Positions 8,142-17,204 of a stretch of DNA of 34,771 nucleotides are shown here, in pieces. A program made the position numbers and the translations under genes. This DNA comes from Clostridia bacterium. GTDB lineage: Bacteria; Bacillota; Clostridia; Oscillospirales; Acutalibacteraceae. How positions within the stretch are numbered: the first letter of the stretch is position 1; each line of letters begins with the position of its first letter. The stretch spans positions 1-34,771 of the forward strand of contig JAQXHF010000122.1 of assembly GCA_029007095.1 (NCBI GenBank). Reading direction: 5' to 3'. The notes beneath the pieces were generated by a model, which was given only the letters and a program-made list of their open reading frames with translations, searched no databases and was not told where the DNA came from.

Positions 8142-9062
8142 ATGGCGTATTATTTGGGTATAGATACGAGTAATTACACCACATCGTGCGCGGTGTACGA
8201 CAGCGAAAAGGACGCTTTTATATCTGAAAAGGAATTGCTTCCTGTCAAAAGCGGCGAGCTTGGATTACGGCAGAGCGACGCTGTGTTTCATCATACGGTT
8301 CAGCTTCCTGAGCTTATGAAGAAGCTTTTTGACGGCTTTTCGGGAGAAATATCGGCTATCGGAGTGTCGGACGCTCCGAGGAGAGCGGCAGGCTCGTATA
8401 TGCCGTGCTTTCTTGTCGGAGTTAATTCTGCCGAGTGTATCGGTTCGGTGACTAAAAAACCTCTGTACCGTTTTTCTCATCAGCAGGGGCATATAGCCGC
8501 GGCGCTTTATTCGTCGGGCGGTACCGAGCTTTTCGGCAAAGAGTTTATTGCCTTTCATGTTTCGGGAGGCACAACCGAGGCTCTGAAAGTCAGCGGAGAG
8601 CTTGAAGTCGAAGAAATTGCTTCGTCTCTCGACCTTAAAGCCGGACAGGCGGTAGACAGAGTCGGAGTTATGCTCGGATTTCCTTTTCCTGCCGGTAGCT
8701 ATGTTGACGCGCTTGCTCAGAAAAGCGACAAAAATTATAAATTCAAAATCAAGCTCCGTGACGGTTGTTGCAGCTTGTCCGGGGTTGAGAATAAATGCAG
8801 AAAAATGCTTTATGACGGTGAAAAGGCAGAGGATATCTGTCGCTTTTGCCTGCAATATATAACAGCTTCGCTCGAAGCTATGGCAAATTATGCCGTTATG
8901 AAATACGGCGATATGCCGATTGTTTTTTCCGGCGGCGTTTCTTCGAGTACGGTTATGAGAAGCATTCTTTATAAATCTCTTAACGCGAGCTTTGCAAAGC
9001 CTGAATTTTCCTGCGATAATGCAATGGGAACTGCTTTGCTTGCCTACCGAAAAAGCCTTTAA
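8142..9062 (+). CDS. TsaD/Kae1-like (peptidase M22 family) paralogue of unknown role
   Basis: 306 residues, shorter than true TsaD (about 340). The ASKHA-type N-terminus YYLGIDTSNYTTSCAVYD and two histidines in HQQGH (residues 113-117) match the metal site of TsaD. The C-terminal SCDNAMGTAL keeps the aspartate that completes it. In contrast the usual SGGHT is SGGTTE (141-146), and several TsaD segments are shortened. True TsaD makes the threonylcarbamoyl-adenosine modification of tRNA with TsaB and TsaE, none of which is here. This is therefore best called a TsaD-like protein. In Bacillus the corresponding place in the cluster, between nusB and xseA, holds folD. It lies 13 bp after nusB. Confidence 0.82.
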   Translation: MAYYLGIDTSNYTTSCAVYDSEKDAFISEKELLPVKSGELGLRQSDAVFHHTVQLPELMKKLFDGFSGEISAIGVSDAPRRAAGSYMPCFLVGVNSAECIGSVTKKPLYRFSHQQGHIAAALYSSGGTELFGKEFIAFHVSGGTTEALKVSGELEVEEIASSLDLKAGQAVDRVGVMLGFPFPAGSYVDALAQKSDKNYKFKIKLRDGCCSLSGVENKCRKMLYDGEKAEDICRFCLQYITASLEAMANYAVMKYGDMPIVFSGGVSSSTVMRSILYKSLNASFAKPEFSCDNAMGTALLAYRKSL

Positions 9063-9088
9063 TTAGGTTAAAGGAACGGTTATAAATT

Positions 9089-10282
9089 ATGAAAACTCCT
9101 ACGGTTCTTAGCGTAACTCAGCTCAATACTTATGTTAAATCAATAATTGACGGCGATATGCTTCTGAGAAGCGTATATGTCGTCGGTGAAATATCCAATT
9201 TCACAAATCATTATAGGACAGGCCATTATTATCTTACCTTAAAAGACGGCGACTGTGCCGTAAAGGCGGTAATGTTTCGCTCGGCAAATGTTCGGCTTAA
9301 ATTTGAGCCTGAGAACGGAATGAAAGTTATAGTGCGCGGCAGAGTGTCGCTTTTTGAGCGAGACGGTCAGTATCAGTTATATATCGAGGATATGCAACCG
9401 GACGGCGCAGGCGCTCTCAGCATTGCGTTTGAACAGCTCAAACAGAAGCTTGCGGCGGAGGGCTTATTTGACGCGGAGCATAAGAAGCCGATACCGCGCC
9501 GTTCATACAGAATCGGCGTAGTAACATCATCGACCGGCGCTGTATTGCAGGATATACGAAATGTTGTTTCGCGCAGATTCCCGTTGGCAGACATTATCCT
9601 TGCACCGGTTCAGGTTCAGGGAGACGGAGCCGCGGTTCAGATTGCTCAGGCGATTTACGATTTCAATTTGTTATCCGCCGCCGATGTGCTTATAGTGGGC
9701 AGGGGCGGAGGCTCGGCCGAGGATTTGTGGGCGTTTAATGAGGAAATCGTTGCCAGAGCCGTTTACGCGAGCGAAATACCGGTTATTTCCGCGGTCGGTC
9801 ATGAGACGGATTTTACAATATGTGATTTTGTTGCGGACTTGCGCGCACCAACTCCGTCGGCCGCGGCAGAACTTGCGGTTCCCGACATACGGGACGATAT
9901 TGCTTTTATCGACGCCGCGCTGGGACAATGCGAAGCTATTGTGCTTGAAAGGCTTGCCGATGAATCGGACAGACTTTCTCTTGCAAGAGAGAGAATAACC
10001 GCACGAAGTCCTGCGGCAATAATCGACGGTAAAATTCAGACGGTCGATCTTCTCTTGGGCAGAGCATTGGCGAGTATTGATAATAAGATAAATAATCAGC
10101 AGTCACGGCTTAATGCGGATATCAGTAAACTTGACGCGCTCAGTCCTTTAAAGGTGCTTATGCGCGGATATTCGATAGCCAAAAAGAACGGGAAAATAGT
10201 AAGTAAAACATCTGAATTGAAAAGTAAGGATAAAATTTCGCTGAGACTCAGCGACGGTGAAGTTGATTGTGAGGTGCTGTAA
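9089..10282 (+). CDS. xseA: Exodeoxyribonuclease VII large subunit
   Basis: 397 residues. An N-terminal OB-fold (about residues 1-100, with VGEISNFTNHYRTGHYYLTLKD split over its strands) is followed by the catalytic domain with the conserved GVVTSSTGAVLQDI and VGRGGGSAEDLWAFN. A helical region precedes the C-terminal RGYSIAKKNGKIV. With XseB it forms exonuclease VII, which degrades single-stranded DNA from both ends. The ATG follows AAAGGAACGG. The stop TAA is immediately followed by the xseB ATG, so the subunits are probably coupled. Confidence 0.97.
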   Translation: MKTPTVLSVTQLNTYVKSIIDGDMLLRSVYVVGEISNFTNHYRTGHYYLTLKDGDCAVKAVMFRSANVRLKFEPENGMKVIVRGRVSLFERDGQYQLYIEDMQPDGAGALSIAFEQLKQKLAAEGLFDAEHKKPIPRRSYRIGVVTSSTGAVLQDIRNVVSRRFPLADIILAPVQVQGDGAAVQIAQAIYDFNLLSAADVLIVGRGGGSAEDLWAFNEEIVARAVYASEIPVISAVGHETDFTICDFVADLRAPTPSAAAELAVPDIRDDIAFIDAALGQCEAIVLERLADESDRLSLARERITARSPAAIIDGKIQTVDLLLGRALASIDNKINNQQSRLNADISKLDALSPLKVLMRGYSIAKKNGKIVSKTSELKSKDKISLRLSDGEVDCEVL

Positions 10283-10489
10283 ATGGCGGCAAAGGCAAAA
10301 ATGACATATGAAACAGCAATGGAGCGGCTTGAAGAAATTGTTGCACAGCTTGACGGCGGCAGTCTTTCTCTTGACGAGTCCGTTAAACTCTTTGAGGAAA
10401 GCACGAAGCTTGCCGCGTTTTGCAGCTCGTGTCTGGAAAAGGCTAAGCTTAAAATTACCGAACTGTCAAAAGCGGACGACCTTGATTAA
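10283..10489 (+). CDS. xseB: Exodeoxyribonuclease VII small subunit
   Basis: 68 residues, the usual length. It has the family pattern TYETAMERLEEIVAQLDGGSLSLDESVKLFEES and forms a helical hairpin that multimerises on XseA. The ATG directly abuts the xseA stop, with GAGGTG as ribosome site inside the end of xseA. The ispA start follows 47 bp downstream. Confidence 0.96.
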   Translation: MAAKAKMTYETAMERLEEIVAQLDGGSLSLDESVKLFEESTKLAAFCSSCLEKAKLKITELSKADDLD

Positions 10490-10536
10490 ACATAATGATA
10501 CGGAAAAATTATCTGATTTAAGGGTACGGTATTAAA

Positions 10537-11385
10537 ATGAACAAATATCTTGATTTAATAAATTCTGAGCTTGACAAATATATGCCCGACGGCAGCGATG
10601 TTGTCAGCCGTGCAATGAGATACAGCATAGAGAACGGCGGTAAGAGAATTCGACCGACGCTTGTGCTTGAATTTTGCAGGCTGTGCGGCGGCGATGAAAA
10701 AAAGGCATTGCCGCTTGCCTGCGCTATCGAAATGATACACACTTATTCGCTTATTCACGATGATTTGCCGTGTATGGACAATGACGATTATCGCAGAGGA
10801 AAGCCGTCCTGTCATATCGCTTTCGGCTACGAGTACGCTTTGCTTGCGGGCGACGCGCTTCTCACTCTTGCATTCAAAACAGCAGCAGAGTTTAGCCTTG
10901 ACGCGAGACTTACCGTTGAAGCGATAAAAACACTTGCCGATGCGGCAGGCTGGTCAGGAATGGTAGGCGGTCAGGTTCTTGATTTGCAGAACGAGGGCAA
11001 GAAAGTATCTCTCGGTCAGGTCGAGAAAACAGACGAGCTTAAAACGGGAGAACTTATCAGAGCCTCGTGCGTTATGGGTTGTATAGCCGCCGACCGATTT
11101 GATATGATACCTTATGCCGAGGAGTACGCCAAATGCATCGGTACGGCGTTTCAGATAGTTGACGACATACTTGATGTAACGAGCGACGCCGAAACGCTCG
11201 GCAAACCTATCGGCAGCGATGTTGAAAATGAAAAATGCACATATGTATCGCTTATGGGAATTGAGAAAGCAAAAGAATATGTATCCAAGCTTACGGAAAA
11301 GGCAAAAAAAGCGCTTATGAATTTTGAAAACGACGCTTCCGATTTGGCTGATTTTGCCGACAGTATGGCGAGAAGAAAAAGTTAA
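10537..11385 (+). CDS. ispA: Short-chain polyprenyl (farnesyl/geranyl) diphosphate synthase
   Basis: 282 residues of the trans-prenyltransferase family. The first aspartate-rich motif DDLPCMDND lies near residues 73-81 after the conserved ENGGKRIRP. The second, FQIVDDILDV, is near 205-214, with KTGELIRAS between. The two-residue insert in the first motif is typical of bacterial farnesyl diphosphate synthases. It condenses isopentenyl and dimethylallyl diphosphates into the precursor for undecaprenyl phosphate and other isoprenoids. It is followed directly by dxs, the first enzyme of the pathway that makes its substrates. Confidence 0.94.
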   Translation: MNKYLDLINSELDKYMPDGSDVVSRAMRYSIENGGKRIRPTLVLEFCRLCGGDEKKALPLACAIEMIHTYSLIHDDLPCMDNDDYRRGKPSCHIAFGYEYALLAGDALLTLAFKTAAEFSLDARLTVEAIKTLADAAGWSGMVGGQVLDLQNEGKKVSLGQVEKTDELKTGELIRASCVMGCIAADRFDMIPYAEEYAKCIGTAFQIVDDILDVTSDAETLGKPIGSDVENEKCTYVSLMGIEKAKEYVSKLTEKAKKALMNFENDASDLADFADSMARRKS

Positions 11386-11395
11386 GGTGAATCAT

Positions 11396-13264
11396 TTGGA
11401 TATTAACAGCTTTAAATATCTGAAAAATATAAAATCCCCAAAGGATATAAAAAATCTCGGTTTTGACGAGCTGTATGTGCTTGCCGCGGAAATACGACAG
11501 GTGCTTATTGATACCGTTTCGCATACGGGAGGCCATCTTGCGTCCAACCTCGGTGTTGTTGAGCTTACGCTCGCGATACACAAGATGTTTAATTCTCCGC
11601 GCGACAGGATAGTCTGGGATGTCGGTCATCAGGCCTATACGCAAAAGCTGATAACAGGCAGACTTGATAAGTTTGACACTCTCAGACAGAAGGACGGAAT
11701 TTCAGGCTTCTGCCATCCCAACGAGAGCGAGCATGATACATTTTACAGCGGACACAGCGGAACATCTATATCTTCCGCTTACGGAATTGCTCAGTCAAAC
11801 CTGATAAAAAAGAATAATAATTATACAGTCGCGGTTATAGGCGACGGCTCGCTTACCGGCGGATTGGTATATGAGGCGCTTAATAATGCAGGCAGAAGCA
11901 ATACGAACCTTATAGTTATACTCAATGACAACGAGATGTCTATTTCTCCGAATGTCGGCTCGGTTGCGAAGTATCTGGCAAGAATCAGGTCAAAAAAGCG
12001 CTATGTAAGAATGAAAGCGAAGCTTGAACGGGCGCTTGACAAAATACCCGTTGTCGGTCACAAAATGGCGTCTCAGATATTCCGTCTGAAAACGAACATT
12101 AAAAATATGATGTATGAAAGCACTATTTTTGAAAAAATGGGATTCCGTTATATGGGACCTGTTGACGGACATAACATAGAGATGCTTTGCGAAGCTCTTG
12201 ACACGGCTAAGTCGGTAGGAGTCCCCGTACTGCTTCATGTCAATACCGTTAAGGGCAAGGGTTATTCATACGCCGAGAAAGATCCGAGTCATTTTCACGG
12301 CATTTCAAACTTTGACGCGGAAACCGGAGAGTTTGTCAGTAAGGACAACACATTTTGCGGTGAATTCGGCAAGCTGATGTGTAAAATGGCAAAAGAGGAT
12401 AAGCGTATAACGCTCATTACCGCGGCAATGTCTCTCGGAACGGGACTCAGCAGCTTTGCCGAGGAATTCCCGGAGCGCTTCTTTGATGTCGGAATCGCAG
12501 AGGAACATGCAGTAACCTTTGCTTCGGGACTTTCAAAGGGCGGTATGCTTCCTGTCTTTGCGGTCTATTCCACCTTTTTACAAAGGTGCTATGACGAGAT
12601 AATCCATGACGGAGCTTTACAGGATCAGAAAATGGTGCTTGCCGTTGACAGAGCCGGCTTTGTCGGTGATGACGGTGAAACTCACAACGGACTTTATGAT
12701 GTCGCCTTTTTGCAGAGCATACCGAAAGTAACGGTTTATTCTCCGGCGACCTATGATGAAATGAAAGTTGATTTCGGCAATGCGTTTTATCGGGATACCG
12801 ATGTTGTGGCCGTTCGCTATCCGCGGGGAGGCGAGCTTGATATACCCGAGGATTACAAACCGTCATACCGTAGCTTTGATATTTACGGTGATAAGGACGC
12901 GGAAACCGTTATAGTAACCTACGGCAGACTTTTCGGTCAGGCTGCAAAAGCGGTAAAGCTTCTCGGTGAAAAGGGCATTCCTGCAAAGGTGCTGAAACTC
13001 AACAGAATCAAGCCTATCGACTCGGAGGCTGTTGATGAGGCTATGAAAAGCAAAAGAATTTATTTCTGCGAAGAGGGAGTCAGAAGCGGCGGAATCGGAG
13101 AAAAGCTTGCCGCAACGCTCCTGCAAAAAGGATATAAAGGCGCTTATAAGCTCAATGCGGTTGAGGATTGCTTTGTAAAGCAGGCAAAGGTGAACGAGCT
13201 TATCGAGCAGTTCGGCTTTGACTCTGAGAGCATTGCCGAAGCGGTAGTTGAAATGATGAATTAA
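11396..13264 (+). CDS. dxs: 1-deoxy-D-xylulose-5-phosphate synthase
   Basis: 622 residues. A thiamine-diphosphate enzyme joining pyruvate and glyceraldehyde 3-phosphate, the first step of the MEP isoprenoid pathway. Landmarks are TGGHLASNLGVVELT, WDVGHQAYTQKLITGR, the cofactor motif GDGSLTGGLVYEALNNAG, and in the second domain DRAGFVGDDGETHNGLYD and RYPRGGE. The TTG at 11396 is chosen because AAGGTGA ends five bases before it and the resulting N-terminus (MDINSFKYLKNIKSPKD) matches the family. The in-frame GTG at 11387 is part of the ribosome site. It starts 11 bases after the ispA stop. Confidence 0.96.
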   Translation: MDINSFKYLKNIKSPKDIKNLGFDELYVLAAEIRQVLIDTVSHTGGHLASNLGVVELTLAIHKMFNSPRDRIVWDVGHQAYTQKLITGRLDKFDTLRQKDGISGFCHPNESEHDTFYSGHSGTSISSAYGIAQSNLIKKNNNYTVAVIGDGSLTGGLVYEALNNAGRSNTNLIVILNDNEMSISPNVGSVAKYLARIRSKKRYVRMKAKLERALDKIPVVGHKMASQIFRLKTNIKNMMYESTIFEKMGFRYMGPVDGHNIEMLCEALDTAKSVGVPVLLHVNTVKGKGYSYAEKDPSHFHGISNFDAETGEFVSKDNTFCGEFGKLMCKMAKEDKRITLITAAMSLGTGLSSFAEEFPERFFDVGIAEEHAVTFASGLSKGGMLPVFAVYSTFLQRCYDEIIHDGALQDQKMVLAVDRAGFVGDDGETHNGLYDVAFLQSIPKVTVYSPATYDEMKVDFGNAFYRDTDVVAVRYPRGGELDIPEDYKPSYRSFDIYGDKDAETVIVTYGRLFGQAAKAVKLLGEKGIPAKVLKLNRIKPIDSEAVDEAMKSKRIYFCEEGVRSGGIGEKLAATLLQKGYKGAYKLNAVEDCFVKQAKVNELIEQFGFDSESIAEAVVEMMN

Positions 13265-13276
13265 GAGGTGCGTACT

Positions 13277-14086
13277 TTGTCAGAAAAACTCAGACTTGAT
13301 ATAGAGCTGACCGCCAGGGGACTTGCTCCGTCAAGGGAAAAAGCAAAGGCTTTGATAATGGCGGGACAGGTGTATGTCAATGGGCAAAAGGAGCTTAAAG
13401 CCGGAGCTTCTGTGAAAAAGGACGATGAAATTGAAGTAAGAGGCAGTCAAAATCCTTTCGTCAGCAGGGGTGGGCTTAAACTGCAAAAAGCAGCGGAAAA
13501 TTTCGGCATTGATTTAAACGGCTGCGTATGTATGGATATCGGAGCGTCAACCGGCGGATTTACCGACTGTATGCTGTCACACGGAGCGTCAAAGGTCTAT
13601 TCGATAGATGTCGGATACGGTCAGCTTGCGTGGAAGCTGAGAACCGACGAACGGGTTGTAAATATGGAGCGAACCAATTTCCGCTATGTAACGCACGAGC
13701 AGATACCGGAGGATATCGACTTTGCAAGCGTTGATGTTTCGTTCATTTCGCTTAAAATAATTTTGCCTGTTCTGCGTGAATTGCTAAAACAGGACGGCGA
13801 AGCGGTTTGTCTTATAAAGCCTCAGTTTGAAGCGGGCAAAGACAAAATCGGCAAAAAGGGAGTTGTCCGCGATCCGTCTGTCCATATCGAAGTTGTCGAA
13901 AATATAAGTAACTTTGCAGTTGAAAACGGATTTTCGGTTCTTCATTTGGATTATTCTCCGATTAAAGGCCCGGAGGGGAATATCGAATATCTGATGCATA
14001 TTATTAAAACGGACGATTGCGAGAACAAAAGCGGAATATCGGCAACGGAGCTTGTCGAAGCTTCGCACAGCTCTTTGGATAAATAA
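13277..14086 (+). CDS. tlyA: TlyA-family rRNA 2'-O-methyltransferase
   Basis: 269 residues. An N-terminal S4 RNA-binding domain (EKLRLDIELTARGLAPSREK to about residue 60) is followed by an FtsJ-like methyltransferase domain. The SAM-binding DIGASTGGFTDCMLSHGASKVYSIDVGYGQL is split over strands 1-2, with later DVSFISLKI and LIKPQFEAG. TlyA proteins methylate 16S and/or 23S rRNA cytidines; older databases call them hemolysins. The start is TTG 13277 with AGGTG six bases upstream. GTG 13268 is in frame inside that site. Same position as yqxC in Bacillus. Confidence 0.94.
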   Translation: MSEKLRLDIELTARGLAPSREKAKALIMAGQVYVNGQKELKAGASVKKDDEIEVRGSQNPFVSRGGLKLQKAAENFGIDLNGCVCMDIGASTGGFTDCMLSHGASKVYSIDVGYGQLAWKLRTDERVVNMERTNFRYVTHEQIPEDIDFASVDVSFISLKIILPVLRELLKQDGEAVCLIKPQFEAGKDKIGKKGVVRDPSVHIEVVENISNFAVENGFSVLHLDYSPIKGPEGNIEYLMHIIKTDDCENKSGISATELVEASHSSLDK

Positions 14087-14106
14087 TACTGTTAAGGTGA
14101 TTTATA

Positions 14107-14949
14107 ATGAAAATCGCGTTAATCCCGAACTTAACAAGGAAAAGGTCGCTCAGCGTAGCAAGAGATGTCTGCAAGCAGCTTGAACGGCTTGAAACAGAAT
14201 ATTACATATCAGAAAGTCAAAAAGACAGCTTCGCAGATGCCAAAGCCGTGTTTTTGCCTGTATCTGAGGCGGTTGAACGCTGTGATGTCATAATCTGCGT
14301 CGGCGGAGACGGAACGATAATTCATTCGGCTAAATTCGGAAAGCCTGTACTCGGAATAAATGCCGGCAGGATTGCTTTTATGGCAGGTCTTGAACCGACA
14401 GAGCTGGATATGCTTGCCAAACTGATAAGCGGCAATTATGAAATTGACAGGCGTATGATGCTGAAAGCAGAAATACATAACAGCAGTGGCGAGGTTGTCA
14501 GAACAAGTCATTGCATTAACGATGTTGTTGTTGCAAGGGGAGAAAAAATCAAGATGGAGGATATCTCCGTCGAGCATAACGGACGGTTCCTTAACACATA
14601 TACGGCTGACGGAATAATCGTTTCTACGCCGACCGGTTCTACCGCGTATAATCTTTCTGCCGGAGGTCCGGTTGTTGATCCGCAGATTGAGAGCATTTTG
14701 CTGACTCCGATTTGCACTCATTCACTTTTTTCCCGCGCTTTGATATTTAAACCCGATTCGGTATTTAAGCTCAGCAGTCCGAGCGCCGACGAACTCGGAC
14801 TTTCCTGCGACGGCGAGGATACCGTATATATCGAAAAAGGCGGATTCGTAACGGTTTCACGAGCCGATGTGTTCGGCGAATTTATAAGAATCAAAAACGA
14901 TAATTTTCTTGAAATACTCAACAGTAAGCTTGAACAGCGCAGACTGTAA
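14107..14949 (+). CDS. nadK: NAD kinase
   Basis: 280 residues. It has the diagnostic GGDGT (VGGDGTIIHSAKF, near residues 64-76) and a glycine-rich TADGIIVSTPTGSTAYNLSA near 167-186 that binds NAD. It phosphorylates NAD to NADP using ATP or polyphosphate. AAGGTGA precedes the ATG. It sits between tlyA and argR, an arrangement common in Clostridia but not in Bacillus subtilis. Confidence 0.96.
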   Translation: MKIALIPNLTRKRSLSVARDVCKQLERLETEYYISESQKDSFADAKAVFLPVSEAVERCDVIICVGGDGTIIHSAKFGKPVLGINAGRIAFMAGLEPTELDMLAKLISGNYEIDRRMMLKAEIHNSSGEVVRTSHCINDVVVARGEKIKMEDISVEHNGRFLNTYTADGIIVSTPTGSTAYNLSAGGPVVDPQIESILLTPICTHSLFSRALIFKPDSVFKLSSPSADELGLSCDGEDTVYIEKGGFVTVSRADVFGEFIRIKNDNFLEILNSKLEQRRL

Positions 14950-14985
14950 ATTTAACAAAAACTTACATTTGGGAGATGCTCTGCA

Positions 14986-15435
14986 ATGAAAAAAAGACGA
15001 CATAGTATGATTTTGGAGCTTATAGAAAAGTATTCTATAGGTACGCAGGAGGAACTGCTGGAAAAGCTGATGGAAAACGGCTTTAAATCAACTCAGGCGA
15101 CCGTTTCGAGGGATATTAAGGAGCTGCGCCTTGTCAAGCAGATGGACGAAAACGGTAACTACCGTTATGCTCAGGGCAAGAGTGAAACGGATGAATTCCT
15201 TTCAAAGTTCAATGCAATTTTTGCACATTCCGTAGTATCGTGCGACTGCGCCGGAAATATGGTAGTAATCAAATGCTTCACCGGAATGGCACAGGCGGCG
15301 TGTGCTACCTTTGACAATATGCAATGGGAAGGACTCGTCGGAACTATTGCCGGCGACGACACTATTTTTGCGCTGTGCAGAACAGAGGACCTTGCCCGTG
15401 AGTTAAAGCTTTCCGTCGATAAGCTCGTCGGTTGA
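14986..15435 (+). CDS. argR: Arginine repressor
   Basis: 149 residues, the family length. The N-terminal winged helix contains QATVSRDIKELRLVK, and the C-terminal arginine-binding/oligomerisation domain ends with GTIAGDDTIFALCRTEDLA. The GDD acidic pair that binds arginine is present. In Bacillus the same regulator (AhrC) lies immediately upstream of recN, as here. No arginine gene is in the window. Confidence 0.96.
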   Translation: MKKRRHSMILELIEKYSIGTQEELLEKLMENGFKSTQATVSRDIKELRLVKQMDENGNYRYAQGKSETDEFLSKFNAIFAHSVVSCDCAGNMVVIKCFTGMAQAACATFDNMQWEGLVGTIAGDDTIFALCRTEDLARELKLSVDKLVG

Positions 15436-15448
15436 TTCAGGTGATCGT

Positions 15449-17116
15449 ATGCTTGCAAGTTTAAAAATAGAAAATGTCGCCGTCATAGAGAGCGCGGCCA
15501 TTGAATTCGGATGCGGACTTAATGTTCTTACAGGAGAAACCGGAGCTGGAAAATCAATAGTTATCGACGCTATCGGAGCAGTGCTCGGTGAGAGAACTCC
15601 GAGAGATATCATAAGAACCGGCGCCGACAGCGCCAAGGTCTACGCTGTCTTTGAGGATGTAGGGGACAGCGTGAAAAATCTTCTTGACGAGGACGGAATT
15701 GACTGCGACGACGGTGTGCTTATAATCAGCCGAGTCATAAACAGGGACGGTAAGAATACTTGCAGAATTAACGGCTGTCCCGTTACGGTTTCTATGCTGA
15801 AAGCAGTGGGCAGACTGCTGATAGATATTCACGGTCAGCACGATAATCAGTCGCTCCTTTCGCCGGAGAAGCATATTGATTTTATAGACAGCTACGGCGG
15901 ATGCGGAGAGCTTTTGAACGAGTACAGAAGCGAATATTCCTCTCTTTGCAATATCCGCAGACAGTACAAAGCTCTGTGCACCGACGAGAGCGAAAAAGCT
16001 CAGAGGGCGGATATGCTTGCTTTTCAGATTGACGAGCTTGAAAAAGCTGATATAAGAGTAGGAGAGAAAGAGGAGCTTACTTCGCGCAAATCTTTAATTG
16101 CTAACTCACAGAAAGTCATAGACAATCTTAATTATGTATATGAGATATTAAACGGCGAAAGCTCGGCGGTTGATATGATTTCTTCGGCGGCGGACGGACT
16201 GAGTACGGCGGGAAATTATATGGAGGAGCTTCGTGAAGACGCGCAGAAGCTTGAAGATATCAAATATGAGCTTGAAGATATTGTTCAGAATGTCAGAAGC
16301 AGCCTTGGCGAAATCGACTGCGACGAAAGAGAGCTTGACGAGATTGAAGAAAGGCTCGATTTGCTCTACCGTCTTTCGATAAAATACGGTTCAAGCGAGG
16401 AGGATATGCTCGAATATCTCGATAAAGCGAGAGCGGAGCTTGACAAGATAAATTCCTCCGACGAGGAGCTTGAACGGTTAAAGAATGAGGAAAAAATTGC
16501 CTTTGAAAAGGCTTCGGCGCTTGCAAATAAACTTTCGGAGAGAAGAAAGAAAGCGGGCGATGAGCTTTCACAGGCGATTTGCAAAGAGCTTAAATTCCTT
16601 GATATGCCGAATGTTACTTTCACGGTCAGCCGCAGAGAAACGGAGCTTACCGACAACGGAATTGATGAAACGGAGTTCCTTATATCTGCCAATGTGGGCG
16701 AGGAGCCGAAACCGCTTGTAAAGATTGCCTCTGGCGGCGAGTTGTCGAGAATTATGCTTGCCATCAAGACGGTTCTTGCAGGAACAGACGGCGTTGATAC
16801 GATGATTTACGATGAAATAGATACCGGAGTCAGCGGTTCTGCGGCGCAGAAGATTGCTATGAAGCTGCGGGAGGTTTCTGTCGGACGGCAGGTGCTTTGC
16901 GTTACTCACCTTGCACAGATTGCGGCGCAGGGCGATGTCCATTTGCTTATCAGTAAAAGCGTAAAGGACGGAAAAACATATACGCAGATAAGCTCCCTGA
17001 CGGGCGAGGACAGAGTAAGCGAAATTGCGAGAATTAACGGCGGAATTACGGTTACAAAGCTCCAGCTTGAAAGCGCGAGAGAAATGCTGAAAAATGCCGG
17101 AAATGAAAATTGTTAA
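15449..17116 (+). CDS. recN: DNA repair protein RecN
   Basis: 555 residues of the SMC-like family. Walker A GETGAGKSI is near residues 29-37. Long coiled coils rich in Glu and Leu (about 155-365) flank a shorter hinge. The C-terminal head has the signature ASGGELSRIMLAIKTVL, Walker B MIYDEIDTGVSG, and the conserved VTHLAQIAAQGD. RecN acts early in repair of double-strand breaks. AGGTG lies five bases before the ATG. It is the last gene of the cluster. The spoIVB-spo0A pair that follows recN in Bacillus is absent here. Confidence 0.97.
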   Translation: MLASLKIENVAVIESAAIEFGCGLNVLTGETGAGKSIVIDAIGAVLGERTPRDIIRTGADSAKVYAVFEDVGDSVKNLLDEDGIDCDDGVLIISRVINRDGKNTCRINGCPVTVSMLKAVGRLLIDIHGQHDNQSLLSPEKHIDFIDSYGGCGELLNEYRSEYSSLCNIRRQYKALCTDESEKAQRADMLAFQIDELEKADIRVGEKEELTSRKSLIANSQKVIDNLNYVYEILNGESSAVDMISSAADGLSTAGNYMEELREDAQKLEDIKYELEDIVQNVRSSLGEIDCDERELDEIEERLDLLYRLSIKYGSSEEDMLEYLDKARAELDKINSSDEELERLKNEEKIAFEKASALANKLSERRKKAGDELSQAICKELKFLDMPNVTFTVSRRETELTDNGIDETEFLISANVGEEPKPLVKIASGGELSRIMLAIKTVLAGTDGVDTMIYDEIDTGVSGSAAQKIAMKLREVSVGRQVLCVTHLAQIAAQGDVHLLISKSVKDGKTYTQISSLTGEDRVSEIARINGGITVTKLQLESAREMLKNAGNENC

Positions 17117-17138
17117 CAATATTGTAAGAAATTAACTG

Positions 17139-17167
17139 TTGCATATTTCCATATATTGTGTTAGAAT
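17139..17167 (+). promoter_or_regulatory. sigma-A promoter of the DUF4474-type lipoprotein gene
   Basis: TTGCAT (17139-17144), 17-base spacer, TAGAAT (17162-17167) preceded by TGT, an extended -10. The start codon lies 38 bases after the -10. A TTGTTAACAA palindrome (17110-17119) overlaps the recN stop just upstream. Confidence 0.7.
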
Positions 17168-17204
17168 ATAAAATATCTTAATTTAACAATAGCGGAGAAG
17201 TAAT

